From: Methylomonas sp.
GTDB lineage: Bacteria > Pseudomonadota > Gammaproteobacteria > Methylococcales > Methylomonadaceae
Direction of reading: 5' to 3'
Assembly (NCBI GenBank): GCA_002928965.1
Contig: PERU01000006.1
Location: 62,001 to 126,000, forward strand
Length of the DNA: 64,000 bases
The position numbers and the translations under genes are program-made. Within the stretch, counting starts at the first letter, position 1, and every line of letters starts with the position of its first letter. Below, in pieces: positions 1-7,658 of the stretch. Below the pieces are notes generated by a model, which did no database searches, had not been told where the DNA came from, and was given only the letters and a program-made list of their open reading frames with translations.

Positions 1-1
1 C

Positions 2-682
2 TTGGCGCTGCGTACCCCGCAGGTTCTCGTCGTGCATTTTGCAGAAAATAAGATAAAGAAATTGCCAAAACGCAGCGTCTTTGGGCATGCCTTCGTTGCC
101 ATGGATAAAGTTATGGCAACGACGGAATGTGATTTTCAGCATCTCGTTGTCAGCCACACGCGTATGGGCGTCAGAGATCACTTCCTTTGTGCCGATCGAT
201 TCTTCCGCCATAGGCCAATCACCGATGGGATTGCACTTGGTTTCGAAGCGTCTCTGTTCTTTTTCGATAAAGAAAAATTCCAGACCATTGGTCCAAAGAC
301 CGTATTGAATCGATTCAACGTCTCACATTATTGATTCAATTTCGTCAAGATCCTTTGCAGCTTGTTCGAAATCTCGAATGCGTACTGCATTTTTGCCTAC
401 ATTAGGTTCTTGTCGACAGAGCACAGCCCGACTGATGTTTTCAATCGCGTGCGGCTTACCACTATGAAAAATTGCAACATCCACCTTTTTACGACCGCCA
501 ATGGCAAAATCGAGCTGCATATCTTCAGGAGAAAAACCATATTCGTGTATCAATGCACGAACAATTCGTTGTCGCACGAGTTCTTTACTTGTTTCTTTTA
601 CTTGTTTACCCGAAATATAGTCGAGCGTATATCCAGCAGGTATAGTGCCCTCGTTATGCTCGCTATTGTTTTTTGAACTCAT
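2..682 (-). pseudogene. N-6 DNA methylase with HsdR-N-like N-terminus, interrupted by in-frame TGA
   Basis: Read leftward from an ATG at 682, the first 119 codons encode a type I restriction HsdR-N-like domain (GYTLDYISGK, DFAIGGRKKVDVAIF). A TGA at 323-325 then interrupts the frame. The same frame continues open to the window edge with clear family sequence (QYGLWTNGLEFFFIEKE, NFIHGNEGMPKDAAFWQ, LIFCK), the region that precedes the N6-adenine methylase domain in stand-alone methylases. The break is therefore a nonsense codon, not a frameshift. The catalytic domain would lie left of the window. It is probably inactive unless the stop is read through. It is divergent from the XRE gene at 841 and may be phage cargo or the chromosomal neighbour. 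Confidence 0.78.
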
Positions 683-840
683 GAAGCAATCCTTTTTGTT
701 ATTTGGTTCATTATTTCTCTATGACCTGAAGGTACTGGATGTAAAGCATCGTATTCGACATACAAAGGGTGCTACACCAATGTAGGCGAAATTTTATCAC
801 AGAGTGTTCTGTGTTGCACAACACTAAACATTCGAGTAAT

Positions 841-1218
841 ATGAATGCCATGAACAATTTCGGCGAAACCTTACGCGACTTAAGAGTAGCTCAAGACCTT
901 GGCTTGCGGGAAACAGCTACTAAAGTCGGCATTTCACCAGCTTATTTAAGCCGTATTGAGCGCGGCAAGGAAAAACCACCCCGCCCTGAGATAATTAAAG
1001 CTCTAGCGAAGGAGCTTGCCGCTGATCCGGACGTTTTATTTCGTTTGTCATCATCTACTGATCCTGACGTCGTCGACTTTCTCCACGAAAATCAAGATGC
1101 CATGCAACTACTCAGGTTGATTAAAGATGCATCATTCTCTGATATTGAAATGAAGCAATTGATCGATGTAGCTGAAAATTTAAAAAAATCTCAGCAAACC
1201 AATTCATTATCACCCTAA
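841..1218 (+). CDS. XRE-family HTH transcriptional regulator
   Basis: About 125 residues. An N-terminal HTH_3 domain (GLRETATKVGISPAYLSRIERGK) is followed by a helical tail with no recognised domain. The longer frame from 769 has no ribosome site. ATG 841 or ATG 850 fits the domain start, and 841 is chosen, weakly. It is divergent from the broken methylase, so it may control that gene or be a phage/cargo regulator. Its stop overlaps the convergent lysozyme stop by 9 bases, so it is tightly packed against the phage lysis genes. Confidence 0.8.
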   Translation: MNAMNNFGETLRDLRVAQDLGLRETATKVGISPAYLSRIERGKEKPPRPEIIKALAKELAADPDVLFRLSSSTDPDVVDFLHENQDAMQLLRLIKDASFSDIEMKQLIDVAENLKKSQQTNSLSP

Positions 1219-1668
1219 AAGCCCGGCCTCCATAACTCGCCTACGCACTAATCCAGGCTGCACCCGTCCCCCGCCGTATACCCACCGTCTTAATTCTTGC
1301 CCGGTAGTAACCCAATCACGCTGGTTGATGCGCAATCGTAGAGTCGAAGTCTGCAATCGCCCTGCGCCAAGATTAAACGTGAAATCGACGATAGCCGCGA
1401 GCCTATTGTCTGGCTCGGTAGCTAATATCGGACAGTAACGCAGTGTCGCCTTAAGCGCTGATTGTAGATCGGCAGACAGGTAGATTTCGGCCTCGGCTTC
1501 AGTGATCGGCGGATGATCGGGCTTGCATAAATGCCCAAACCCGATTGTCCAATAACCCGCCGGGCAAATGTACGGGTGTGCCCGCCGTTCCGGATCAAAC
1601 TTCGGCACTCGTTGAAATCCCTCGAACTGCTTGGCCAGGTCGACAGCCGCCTGTGGTACTTCAATCAC
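1210..1668 (-). CDS. phage lysozyme (endolysin, GH24 family)
   Basis: A 152-residue muramidase that cleaves peptidoglycan at the end of the lytic cycle. The catalytic Glu lies in KQFEGF near residue 16, followed by a GFGH motif near residue 45, as in T4/P22-type lysozymes. No signal peptide or SAR segment is evident, so it should need the adjacent holin for release. It starts at GTG 1668, overlapping the holin stop (GTGA), which implies translational coupling. It is the last gene of the leftward late operon. Confidence 0.9.
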   Translation of the reverse strand: MIEVPQAAVDLAKQFEGFQRVPKFDPERRAHPYICPAGYWTIGFGHLCKPDHPPITEAEAEIYLSADLQSALKATLRYCPILATEPDNRLAAIVDFTFNLGAGRLQTSTLRLRINQRDWVTTGQELRRWVYGGGRVQPGLVRRRVMEAGLLG

Positions 1669-2141
1669 GACCGCCCCCGATCAAACACCCTGCCCAAAAA
1701 CCAGAAATTGATCACACCGGCCCATAAGGCCTGATCGGCTTCCGTCCATGCGTGCACCACGGCGGCTTCCCAACCGGAACCGGCATTGATAGCTGCGACA
1801 AATGCTGCGGTTTTAGCCGAGCAGTACAAAGCCATGAACCAATAGGTAATTACCGGTCTGACGCTGGAGGACAAGGCATCGGCCCAGGCCACTCCGGTTT
1901 TCTCACCCTGGCTACGCACTGCGTCTTTCAAGGCTTCCAATGCACCGGTGTTCCAGGCGGCATCCGAGCTGGCACCAATTTCCGCCATCTTCTGGGCGCC
2001 GCGCAGTTTTTCAAACTCCAGCGCCTTGTCCTGCATCGACAGTTCGTGGCCGCGTTCGCCCTTGCGATCCAGCCATTTCAATAGTTCCGGCGCCAGCCGA
2101 AAGGCACCGCCCAATAATCCACCCAGTAATGTTTCAATCAT
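1665..2141 (-). CDS. 3TM-type phage holin
   Basis: 158 residues. It begins with a glycine-rich hydrophobic segment (METLLGG-like start, residues 1-15), then a charged amphipathic middle. Two hydrophobic segments follow: about residues 95-118 (PVITYWFMALYCSAKTAAFVA) and 138-150 (ALWAGVINFWFLG). Size, layout and position directly upstream of the lysozyme match the 3TM-holin family of proteobacterial phages, which form lesions in the inner membrane. Its start overlaps the stop of the preceding gene at 2138-2141. Confidence 0.75.
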   Translation of the reverse strand: MIETLLGGLLGGAFRLAPELLKWLDRKGERGHELSMQDKALEFEKLRGAQKMAEIGASSDAAWNTGALEALKDAVRSQGEKTGVAWADALSSSVRPVITYWFMALYCSAKTAAFVAAINAGSGWEAAVVHAWTEADQALWAGVINFWFLGRVFDRGRS

Positions 2142-2431
2142 TGTCCACCTCCAAACAGTTTCAACTTCAATACCGTGCCGGCCAGCAAGGCCATGACTAA
2201 ACCTGCAACGATCATTTTCACCAAGGTCATACCGGCTTCACGCTTGGCTTCGTTATAGGCATCCAGCAAATTACGCAACTCACGAATATCGTGGGCGGCG
2301 TCTTCGCCATCCAGGCCAACCTGATGCAACGCCAGGCGGGCGCCGCGTTCGGCAGCCCGATCCAGCATGTCCTGAATATCTTCTTGCGGTATCGTCACCA
2401 TCCGGCGACGCTCAATGGGTTCTGTTTCCAT
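2138..2431 (-). CDS. small lysis-module membrane protein (DUF6127-like)
   Basis: About 97 residues from ATG 2431, chosen because GAGGAAA lies just upstream; a longer start exists at 2449. The N-terminal part is soluble and charged (EDIQDMLDRAAERGARLAL). One transmembrane helix sits near the C-terminus (VKMIVAGLVMALLAGTV). The order of DUF6127-like protein, holin, lysozyme is common in proteobacterial prophages. The exact role is unknown; it may assist the holin or be a spanin-like factor. Confidence 0.65.
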   Translation of the reverse strand: METEPIERRRMVTIPQEDIQDMLDRAAERGARLALHQVGLDGEDAAHDIRELRNLLDAYNEAKREAGMTLVKMIVAGLVMALLAGTVLKLKLFGGGQ

Positions 2432-2448
2432 GCGGTTTCCTCGGGGCA

Positions 2449-2472
2449 TAAAAAACCCGCCGGGTGGCGGGT
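2449..2472 (-). terminator. leftward Rho-independent terminator between tail tip and lysis genes
   Basis: Inverted repeat ACCCGCC / GGCGGGT (2455-2461 and 2466-2472, 4-base loop). On the minus strand it is followed by a run of six Ts. It lies between the 67-residue gene ending at 2503 and the lysis genes, so lysis genes may need readthrough or antitermination. Confidence 0.7.
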
Positions 2473-2502
2473 AAGTTGAATGGGGTTTTATTTATCGATT
2501 TG

Positions 2503-2706
2503 TTATGTTGCCGCATACGTCGGTGGCACTTGGTTCGAGTGCTCAAGTAATGCCAGTCGCCGCAAAGCCTGAGCACGCTCTTTCGGATGAATATCCGGTT
2601 GCTCGACGGCATCCTGGGCATCGACCAAGGCCTGCAACTTGGCTTTGTCGTCACCGTCCGGCATGGCATCGATCACGGGTTGCATACGTTGCTTAAAATT
2701 GGTCAT
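2503..2706 (-). CDS. small phage protein, unknown
   Basis: 67 residues, acidic and helical (QPVIDAMPDGDDKAKLQALVDAQDA), with no recognised domain. It is preserved in the collinear leftward late operon, with GGAGAC just upstream of its ATG. It may be a tail-tip or lysis accessory protein, but nothing in the sequence settles this. Confidence 0.55.
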   Translation of the reverse strand: MTNFKQRMQPVIDAMPDGDDKAKLQALVDAQDAVEQPDIHPKERAQALRRLALLEHSNQVPPTYAAT

Positions 2707-2720
2707 GGTTGTTGGTCTCC

Positions 2721-2939
2721 TTAGACGGGGAAGGTTTGTTGTGCTACTGGCGCCTTGCGCGCGAGACCCTGGCTGATCAATACGCGGTCACCGACGTTTA
2801 ATGTTTCGAGCGTTTTGACGGTCATCGCGCCCGTGGCCGTTGCCACCTTGATCATGGATGTTTCAACGCTGACCACCACACCCAACACGGTCGAATCAGT
2901 GCTCAACAGCTTCGATAATTCACGAAGTGCAAAACTCAT
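2721..2939 (-). CDS. small beta-rich tail-tip protein, unknown
   Basis: 72 residues. The pattern VLGVVVSVETSMIKVATATG...GDRVLISQG suggests a small OB- or SH3-like beta barrel, as in phage spike or hub accessory proteins. This is inference from strand pattern only. The start overlaps the stop of the next gene upstream (2936-2939, ATGA), so it is translationally coupled in the tail operon. Confidence 0.55.
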   Translation of the reverse strand: MSFALRELSKLLSTDSTVLGVVVSVETSMIKVATATGAMTVKTLETLNVGDRVLISQGLARKAPVAQQTFPV

Positions 2940-3232
2940 CGCGGTTGCTCCAGTGTCAGATTGGTTTCTATCAAGGCTTCGGTGACGCTAATACTGATAC
3001 CGGTAATCTTTGCGCGATAAGGTGTGACCGATGACGGATCACTGGCTTCAATCATTTGCCCCAACTGTAGTCCAGGCCGAAATACCACGCCCATATCGAC
3101 CCGATTAAAGGCATGTGCATTGGCGTCCATTTCGGCGATGCCTCGCTGGATTAGTGCATCATCTGACAGCAAGGGCTCGATGATGGGCATGCCAGGGCGC
3201 GAACCAAAACCACGATAGACTTCAATGATCAT
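2936..3232 (-). CDS. phage tail-tip protein, unknown
   Basis: 98 residues with no recognised domain. The C-terminal half (KITGISISVTEALIETNLTLEQP) looks like beta strands of a tail structural protein. It overlaps both neighbours by four bases (3229-3232 and 2936-2939), which supports real translation as part of a coupled set of small tail-tip genes. Confidence 0.6.
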   Translation of the reverse strand: MIIEVYRGFGSRPGMPIIEPLLSDDALIQRGIAEMDANAHAFNRVDMGVVFRPGLQLGQMIEASDPSSVTPYRAKITGISISVTEALIETNLTLEQPR

Positions 3233-3735
3233 GTCGCCACCCCTTTGATCAATGCCAAGATGCTGAAATCGGTTTGACCGTTCAGGGTGGCTGGCGATGA
3301 CAAGGCATAGACCAACGCTTGGGTGTCATAGGTGACTTTAGCCACGCCGACACCTTTGCTGGTGGCTTTCACCGAGATTTTGTCCGATTGCAGTGTTAAC
3401 GCTCCCAGGTTACGGCCATACCAAAGCGTATTGGACAGCGCGGATTTGGCGGGCTTGCCGAGATTGGTACTGTCGCTGTCTTCAAACATCAGTTCTTCAT
3501 CGACCGTGACTGTGGTCGTACCCTGGGCTGTCAAAGACCCGGCCGAGCAGACCGTTTCGCTGATCGTGACGTTGTCGGTTTTGTAAACCAGGATATACGC
3601 CGTTTCGCCGGGACTGAACGAACTGCGACCGCCGTTGAGGCCGTTGCTGCGGGTATCGATTTCCGCCGACAAATGGCCATTGGCATTGCTGCCATCGGGA
3701 TTGCCGAACTGCACGCGGATCGTGGCGTTGGACAT
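3229..3735 (-). CDS. phage tail/virion protein, unknown
   Basis: 168 residues rich in Ser, Thr and Gly with alternating beta strands (TTVTVDEELMF, SDKISVKATSKGVGVAKVTYD), typical of virion surface or baseplate proteins. No family recognised. The ATG is preceded by AGGAG. It lies between the 525-residue tail protein and the small coupled tail-tip genes. Confidence 0.6.
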   Translation of the reverse strand: MSNATIRVQFGNPDGSNANGHLSAEIDTRSNGLNGGRSSFSPGETAYILVYKTDNVTISETVCSAGSLTAQGTTTVTVDEELMFEDSDSTNLGKPAKSALSNTLWYGRNLGALTLQSDKISVKATSKGVGVAKVTYDTQALVYALSSPATLNGQTDFSILALIKGVAT

Positions 3736-3744
3736 AAGGACTCC

Positions 3745-5322
3745 TTAAACATCGACCAGAACAAACTGGACTTCTTCATCAGTAATCAACGACACCTTCC
3801 AATTGAGCGAGGTGGTGGTATAGGTCAGTTTCAGCAAGCTATAGCCGGCATTGTCGACACTAAGCGATTGCTGGTTGGCGGCAACCATTCCCAAATCACT
3901 GTGTTGCCAAAGGGCACTGGTGATCGTGGTGACCGGGCACTTGCTGCTGGCGCGGCCATCAATGAACTCGACCGTTTCGGTTTCTGTTCGAACTGTTGGC
4001 CCCAGTTCCATGATCACCGTATCGGGATGCCCAGTATGAGTCAGGAGTACCGTCCGGATCGTTCCCAAATAAGCCCGCACTAAACCTTGATGACTATCCT
4101 CAGCGTTGACCACGAATTCGATCCGGTCGGAAGCACTGCTGCCACCTGATTCTTCGTTCGCAATCGTCACCCGATCAAAACCATTCGCCGGCGCGATTTG
4201 TGCCCGTGAACTGATCACTTCACTATCAAACAGACTGTGCGGCACAGTCGCGGTGTCATAATCCGGCACACTGACCGGATGCCGGCGGCGACACACAACC
4301 GAACCATCGGGACGACTTTCCACCAAACCACCAATGGCGGCAACAATGGTTCGAGCACCAGCCAATGGTGTGACACCGTCTAACAGCAACCGCCCAGCCG
4401 GAATAGTCCAGTCTGGCAACTGCCAATCGATCGGGCCGATCAGAATTTCAATCGCAACACTCGCCGAAATCGCTTCAGCATGATAAAAGCGGGTGGTACC
4501 GGAGAACGGTGCATCCAGTAACGCCAGCGGCGACACGGCTGTGATCTGGTAATGCTGCTCGGCATTTTCCTGCCGAGTCAGTGTCTTGCCATCGATGACC
4601 AAGGCAAAGGTTTCCAAACCCAAGGTCAGCGTCAACGAATCGGTAATGGCCATCGTCGCAAAATCAGGCAACTCGGCGATTTCGATCTGCACCATCCACA
4701 CCGGACTGTCTTCGTCGCACGATAAAGTGGCCTGCAGGATTCGAATCGTCCGGCCGTTCCACACCAGTTCCGGCGTATTGACCACCGCCTGAAATCTAAG
4801 ATCATCCAGCAACGACCAACCAACCGTCAATCGTGATTGGGCGGGATTGACATCGGTTATGGTGTAATCCAACTGATGCCTTGCCACAACGGCTTCCGTG
4901 ATCCAGTAAGGCAAACGAATCGATTTTCGGTGTTCGTTGAGCCCTGAGTACGATATTCGGTGACGAACTTTGTTAACCGGTTTTTCACCATAGGTCCAAT
5001 GCGCCTGGATTTTGTGTTGCCGAGCATCACCATAACCCCATCGAGCCTGCAACCGATGCTGGTGCATATCGCCATAGCTAAATTGCCTCGTTCCTTCCAG
5101 GCGCAGTCGATAGGGCCATTCGAAATTGCCGGCATATTGAATCGACCACCCCGTTTGCTGCTGCCAGGCTTTGACTCGGGTTAAGTCCCATTCGACCTGA
5201 TGGGCGACAAACACCTCGATTTTACCCCAGGCCAGTGCACAGCGTTGCTTGAGTATCGTTGGGCCGGAGTCAGCATGCAACCCTGCACCCAGCGTCAACG
5301 CCAGGGAAAAACCAATGGTCAT
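3745..5322 (-). CDS. large phage tail-tip/hub-like protein with internal beta repeats
   Basis: 525 residues. Residues about 65-130 contain four imperfect repeats of about 15-18 residues built on R/K-x-Q-A-x-W-x-Y-G (LQARWGYGDARQ, IQAHWTYGEKPVN, RHRISYSG). The C-terminal half is beta-rich and includes a hub-like section (GFDRVTIANE..., SDRIEFVVNAED). By position and size it could be the tail hub or receptor-binding component, but lambda gpJ motifs are not visible. Function is inferred from context only. Confidence 0.55.
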   Translation of the reverse strand: MTIGFSLALTLGAGLHADSGPTILKQRCALAWGKIEVFVAHQVEWDLTRVKAWQQQTGWSIQYAGNFEWPYRLRLEGTRQFSYGDMHQHRLQARWGYGDARQHKIQAHWTYGEKPVNKVRHRISYSGLNEHRKSIRLPYWITEAVVARHQLDYTITDVNPAQSRLTVGWSLLDDLRFQAVVNTPELVWNGRTIRILQATLSCDEDSPVWMVQIEIAELPDFATMAITDSLTLTLGLETFALVIDGKTLTRQENAEQHYQITAVSPLALLDAPFSGTTRFYHAEAISASVAIEILIGPIDWQLPDWTIPAGRLLLDGVTPLAGARTIVAAIGGLVESRPDGSVVCRRRHPVSVPDYDTATVPHSLFDSEVISSRAQIAPANGFDRVTIANEESGGSSASDRIEFVVNAEDSHQGLVRAYLGTIRTVLLTHTGHPDTVIMELGPTVRTETETVEFIDGRASSKCPVTTITSALWQHSDLGMVAANQQSLSVDNAGYSLLKLTYTTTSLNWKVSLITDEEVQFVLVDV

Positions 5323-5352
5323 TACTCGATTCTCAAGACTTGGTAATAAGGG

Positions 5353-6234
5353 TTACAGCACATCAAATTGTGCAGGCGCCGGCACGGCATACGGTGGATC
5401 CGATTCATTACCGGTAAAGGCGATCCAGCCTGGCACCGGCACTTCTTCCAACGCATAACCATCGGTCAGTGCCAAGACTTCGTTGAATTCCCCAAACAAA
5501 CTGACGCTCAGTGCACCATCTCGGCTTGGAAACAGTGGCACCGCCATTTTGGGTATTGGAGAGCCAGGATGCCGTTTGCCGTTGAAGGCCCAGCCCTGGC
5601 CCAACGGCGACCAAGTGGTCATCCAGGGACCATTGAGGATGGTGCCGGTGTTGTTGATGCCATAAGCCGGATACCAATCACCCCAGGCGTTCCAGACGCC
5701 ATATCGACTAGCCAGACCCTGGTGATAATCACTGGCAAAACGGCGACTAGTAACACCGGCACCAGCAAAACGCATTTCATGGCCGGACACACTGTTAGCA
5801 TTGATTTCAGTACCGTTCAGCCACCACCAGCCCTCCACACCGTCGCAGGCAAAATGGATAGTCAAGTCCTGGGGTGGATAACTCAGCCAACCGGAATTGA
5901 GGATGGTGCGGATTGAATATTTGGCCGTCGGATCTTCGAAATTTGGACCGTACACCGCATAGGCCTGCAGCAAGCCAACGGAACCGCCATCAACAAATCC
6001 GATCGCCCAATGCGGAATGTCATCATGCGCAGTCGCCGCATGACTGCCCATACGAATAAAATCCACAGCATCCGCGCGATCCACCAATAGATTGAAACCA
6101 GCACTGCTCAAGGTGGTTTTAATGAGCGCCAGCAAAGCCTGTACCGCTGCCGAGTCAAAGCTGCCCGCCGGATAAGTTTTCTTGAATCCCACCCGGCCGC
6201 CAGTCGGTGTCGTCCCAGATCCTGCTCCGGCCAT
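5353..6234 (-). CDS. phage tail-tip structural protein, unknown
   Basis: 293 residues from ATG 6234, which overlaps the upstream stop (TGATG); the longer frame to 6318 would run deep into that gene. The sequence is Gly/Trp rich (GVEGWWWLNGTE, WNAWGDWYPAYG), a composition seen in carbohydrate-binding or virion adhesin folds. It ends with SDPPYAVPAPAQFDVL. No family recognised. Position suggests a baseplate or tip component. Confidence 0.55.
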   Translation of the reverse strand: MAGAGSGTTPTGGRVGFKKTYPAGSFDSAAVQALLALIKTTLSSAGFNLLVDRADAVDFIRMGSHAATAHDDIPHWAIGFVDGGSVGLLQAYAVYGPNFEDPTAKYSIRTILNSGWLSYPPQDLTIHFACDGVEGWWWLNGTEINANSVSGHEMRFAGAGVTSRRFASDYHQGLASRYGVWNAWGDWYPAYGINNTGTILNGPWMTTWSPLGQGWAFNGKRHPGSPIPKMAVPLFPSRDGALSVSLFGEFNEVLALTDGYALEEVPVPGWIAFTGNESDPPYAVPAPAQFDVL

Positions 6235-7244
6235 CAGGCACTCTCCCCATGAATCGCCAGTGAAGCGAAGTTGTTGGCCAGACTGAATGTACCCGCAGGC
6301 ACCTGACGTCGATACCAAATACCAATGGCAGCCGGTACAGTATCAAAGCTGATCTGATCACCGGCCTGGAAAGCGCCACTCCATGCCGTGCTCTTGATGG
6401 TGAAATACGGTGTACCAGTGGCGGGATTGGTCGGTGTGTAATCGGCGCTGATAGAACCCGCTTGCGATAACCCTCCAACACTGACGCCAGCCACATTAAA
6501 GTTGGTGCTGCTGGTAAAGTTCAAGGTCCAGTGCTGGTCAATGGCGCCCTTATTATGTGCCACCAGATTTCCGACGGTAGACTGATCGAACAATCCGCTG
6601 GCGCTGGTCAGCACCATATTGGCAAAATGCCCACCGACACTGGCTTGCTCAAACACCGTCGAGACCAGCGTGTTGGCCAGGCCATAGTTATTCAGTAAGG
6701 GAGTGGCCAGATCCAATGTAGCAAAGTCGGCGCCATAGGCCACCCCACTCAAGGTCACCCATTCTTCATTACCGACTCCACCGGTACTGGCCCGATCCGC
6801 CACCCGCACCAGGTCGCCGATCCGGAACGGTTGCAAAATCGCATACTGCGCATTGTGCTCACAGACCACCTGAATCTGATTGGTGCCAGCTGTGACTGCC
6901 GCATGCAAAGTGCCTATCCCATAGGCGCGGCCTGTGATCAGATCTTCGGTGTCCGTTTGCGTACCAGGTACAAAGGTCACAAAATCGCCGGCCGGTGTCA
7001 GTGCATCGAGAAATAAGCGCGCATTTAGCAAAGCGACATCCTGGGCGCTGTTGATATGCACGAAGGCCTTTCGCCATTTCACGGCTCCGGCCAGTCGTTC
7101 GGCCTGGGAGACATCCGGAAACAGATTGTTCTTCACCCCGGAAATCAACTGTGAATAGGTCATCCGGCCACCGTTTTGCGCAGGTGTCGTATCGGACAAC
7201 AGTGCGGCGGGTCGCCAGATGATTTCATTATCAAGAATGGGCAT
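6234..7244 (-). CDS. phage tail protein, unknown (336 aa)
   Basis: 336 residues. The N-terminus (NEIIWRPAALLSDTTPAQNGGRMTY) and the middle (GDLVRVADRASTGGVGNEEWVTLSGV) have the look of siphovirus distal-tail or tip proteins, with repeated beta hairpins and a late Gly/Ser-rich section. It lies downstream of the 126-residue tail gene and is coupled to the next gene by a stop/start overlap at 6234. No confident family. Confidence 0.55.
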   Translation of the reverse strand: MPILDNEIIWRPAALLSDTTPAQNGGRMTYSQLISGVKNNLFPDVSQAERLAGAVKWRKAFVHINSAQDVALLNARLFLDALTPAGDFVTFVPGTQTDTEDLITGRAYGIGTLHAAVTAGTNQIQVVCEHNAQYAILQPFRIGDLVRVADRASTGGVGNEEWVTLSGVAYGADFATLDLATPLLNNYGLANTLVSTVFEQASVGGHFANMVLTSASGLFDQSTVGNLVAHNKGAIDQHWTLNFTSSTNFNVAGVSVGGLSQAGSISADYTPTNPATGTPYFTIKSTAWSGAFQAGDQISFDTVPAAIGIWYRRQVPAGTFSLANNFASLAIHGESA

Positions 7245-7254
7245 GGGTTTTCTC

Positions 7255-7635
7255 TCAAACAGTCATGAGTTTTAAAGTGGCCAGGTAGTAATCTCCGGCA
7301 TCCTGAGTAAGCCTGGCAATCAGTGGTTTGGCTTCGAAGGCTGGTGGTTCGTGGTGACGGAACATCACCTGATACGACTGATCACGAATCAGCAAGCTGT
7401 ACACACCACCCGGACTGGTGGCCCGAATGGCTAAGGCTTCCACTTGCGCGCGCGTCAGCCAGCCCGCATCGGTTTCCGATTGCAGGGTGATGGGCATGCC
7501 GGAACGTAGACCGGCATAAAACACCACCAAGCCACCATCCAGCGTGCGGCGCACGTTTTGTGCCACAGGCTCAATGGCAAATTCATCCAGCCATACCAAG
7601 CCCGTCGGCAATGGCAGTCCGTCCAGTGTGAGCAT
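7255..7635 (-). CDS. small phage tail-tip protein
   Basis: 126 residues. The start LTLDGLPLPTGLVWLDEF and a later LIRDQSYQVMFRH resemble small minor tail proteins that link tail end and tip. This is a pattern-level judgement; no family can be named. It sits between the 770-residue protein and the 336-residue protein in the leftward tail operon. Confidence 0.55.
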   Translation of the reverse strand: MLTLDGLPLPTGLVWLDEFAIEPVAQNVRRTLDGGLVVFYAGLRSGMPITLQSETDAGWLTRAQVEALAIRATSPGGVYSLLIRDQSYQVMFRHHEPPAFEAKPLIARLTQDAGDYYLATLKLMTV

Positions 7636-7658
7636 GGGATTGATTTCAGGAATAAGGG

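Noticed and set aside
2-334. Open frame of 110 codons on the plus strand
   Set aside because: It is antisense to the continuing methylase frame, which has clear family motifs on the minus strand.
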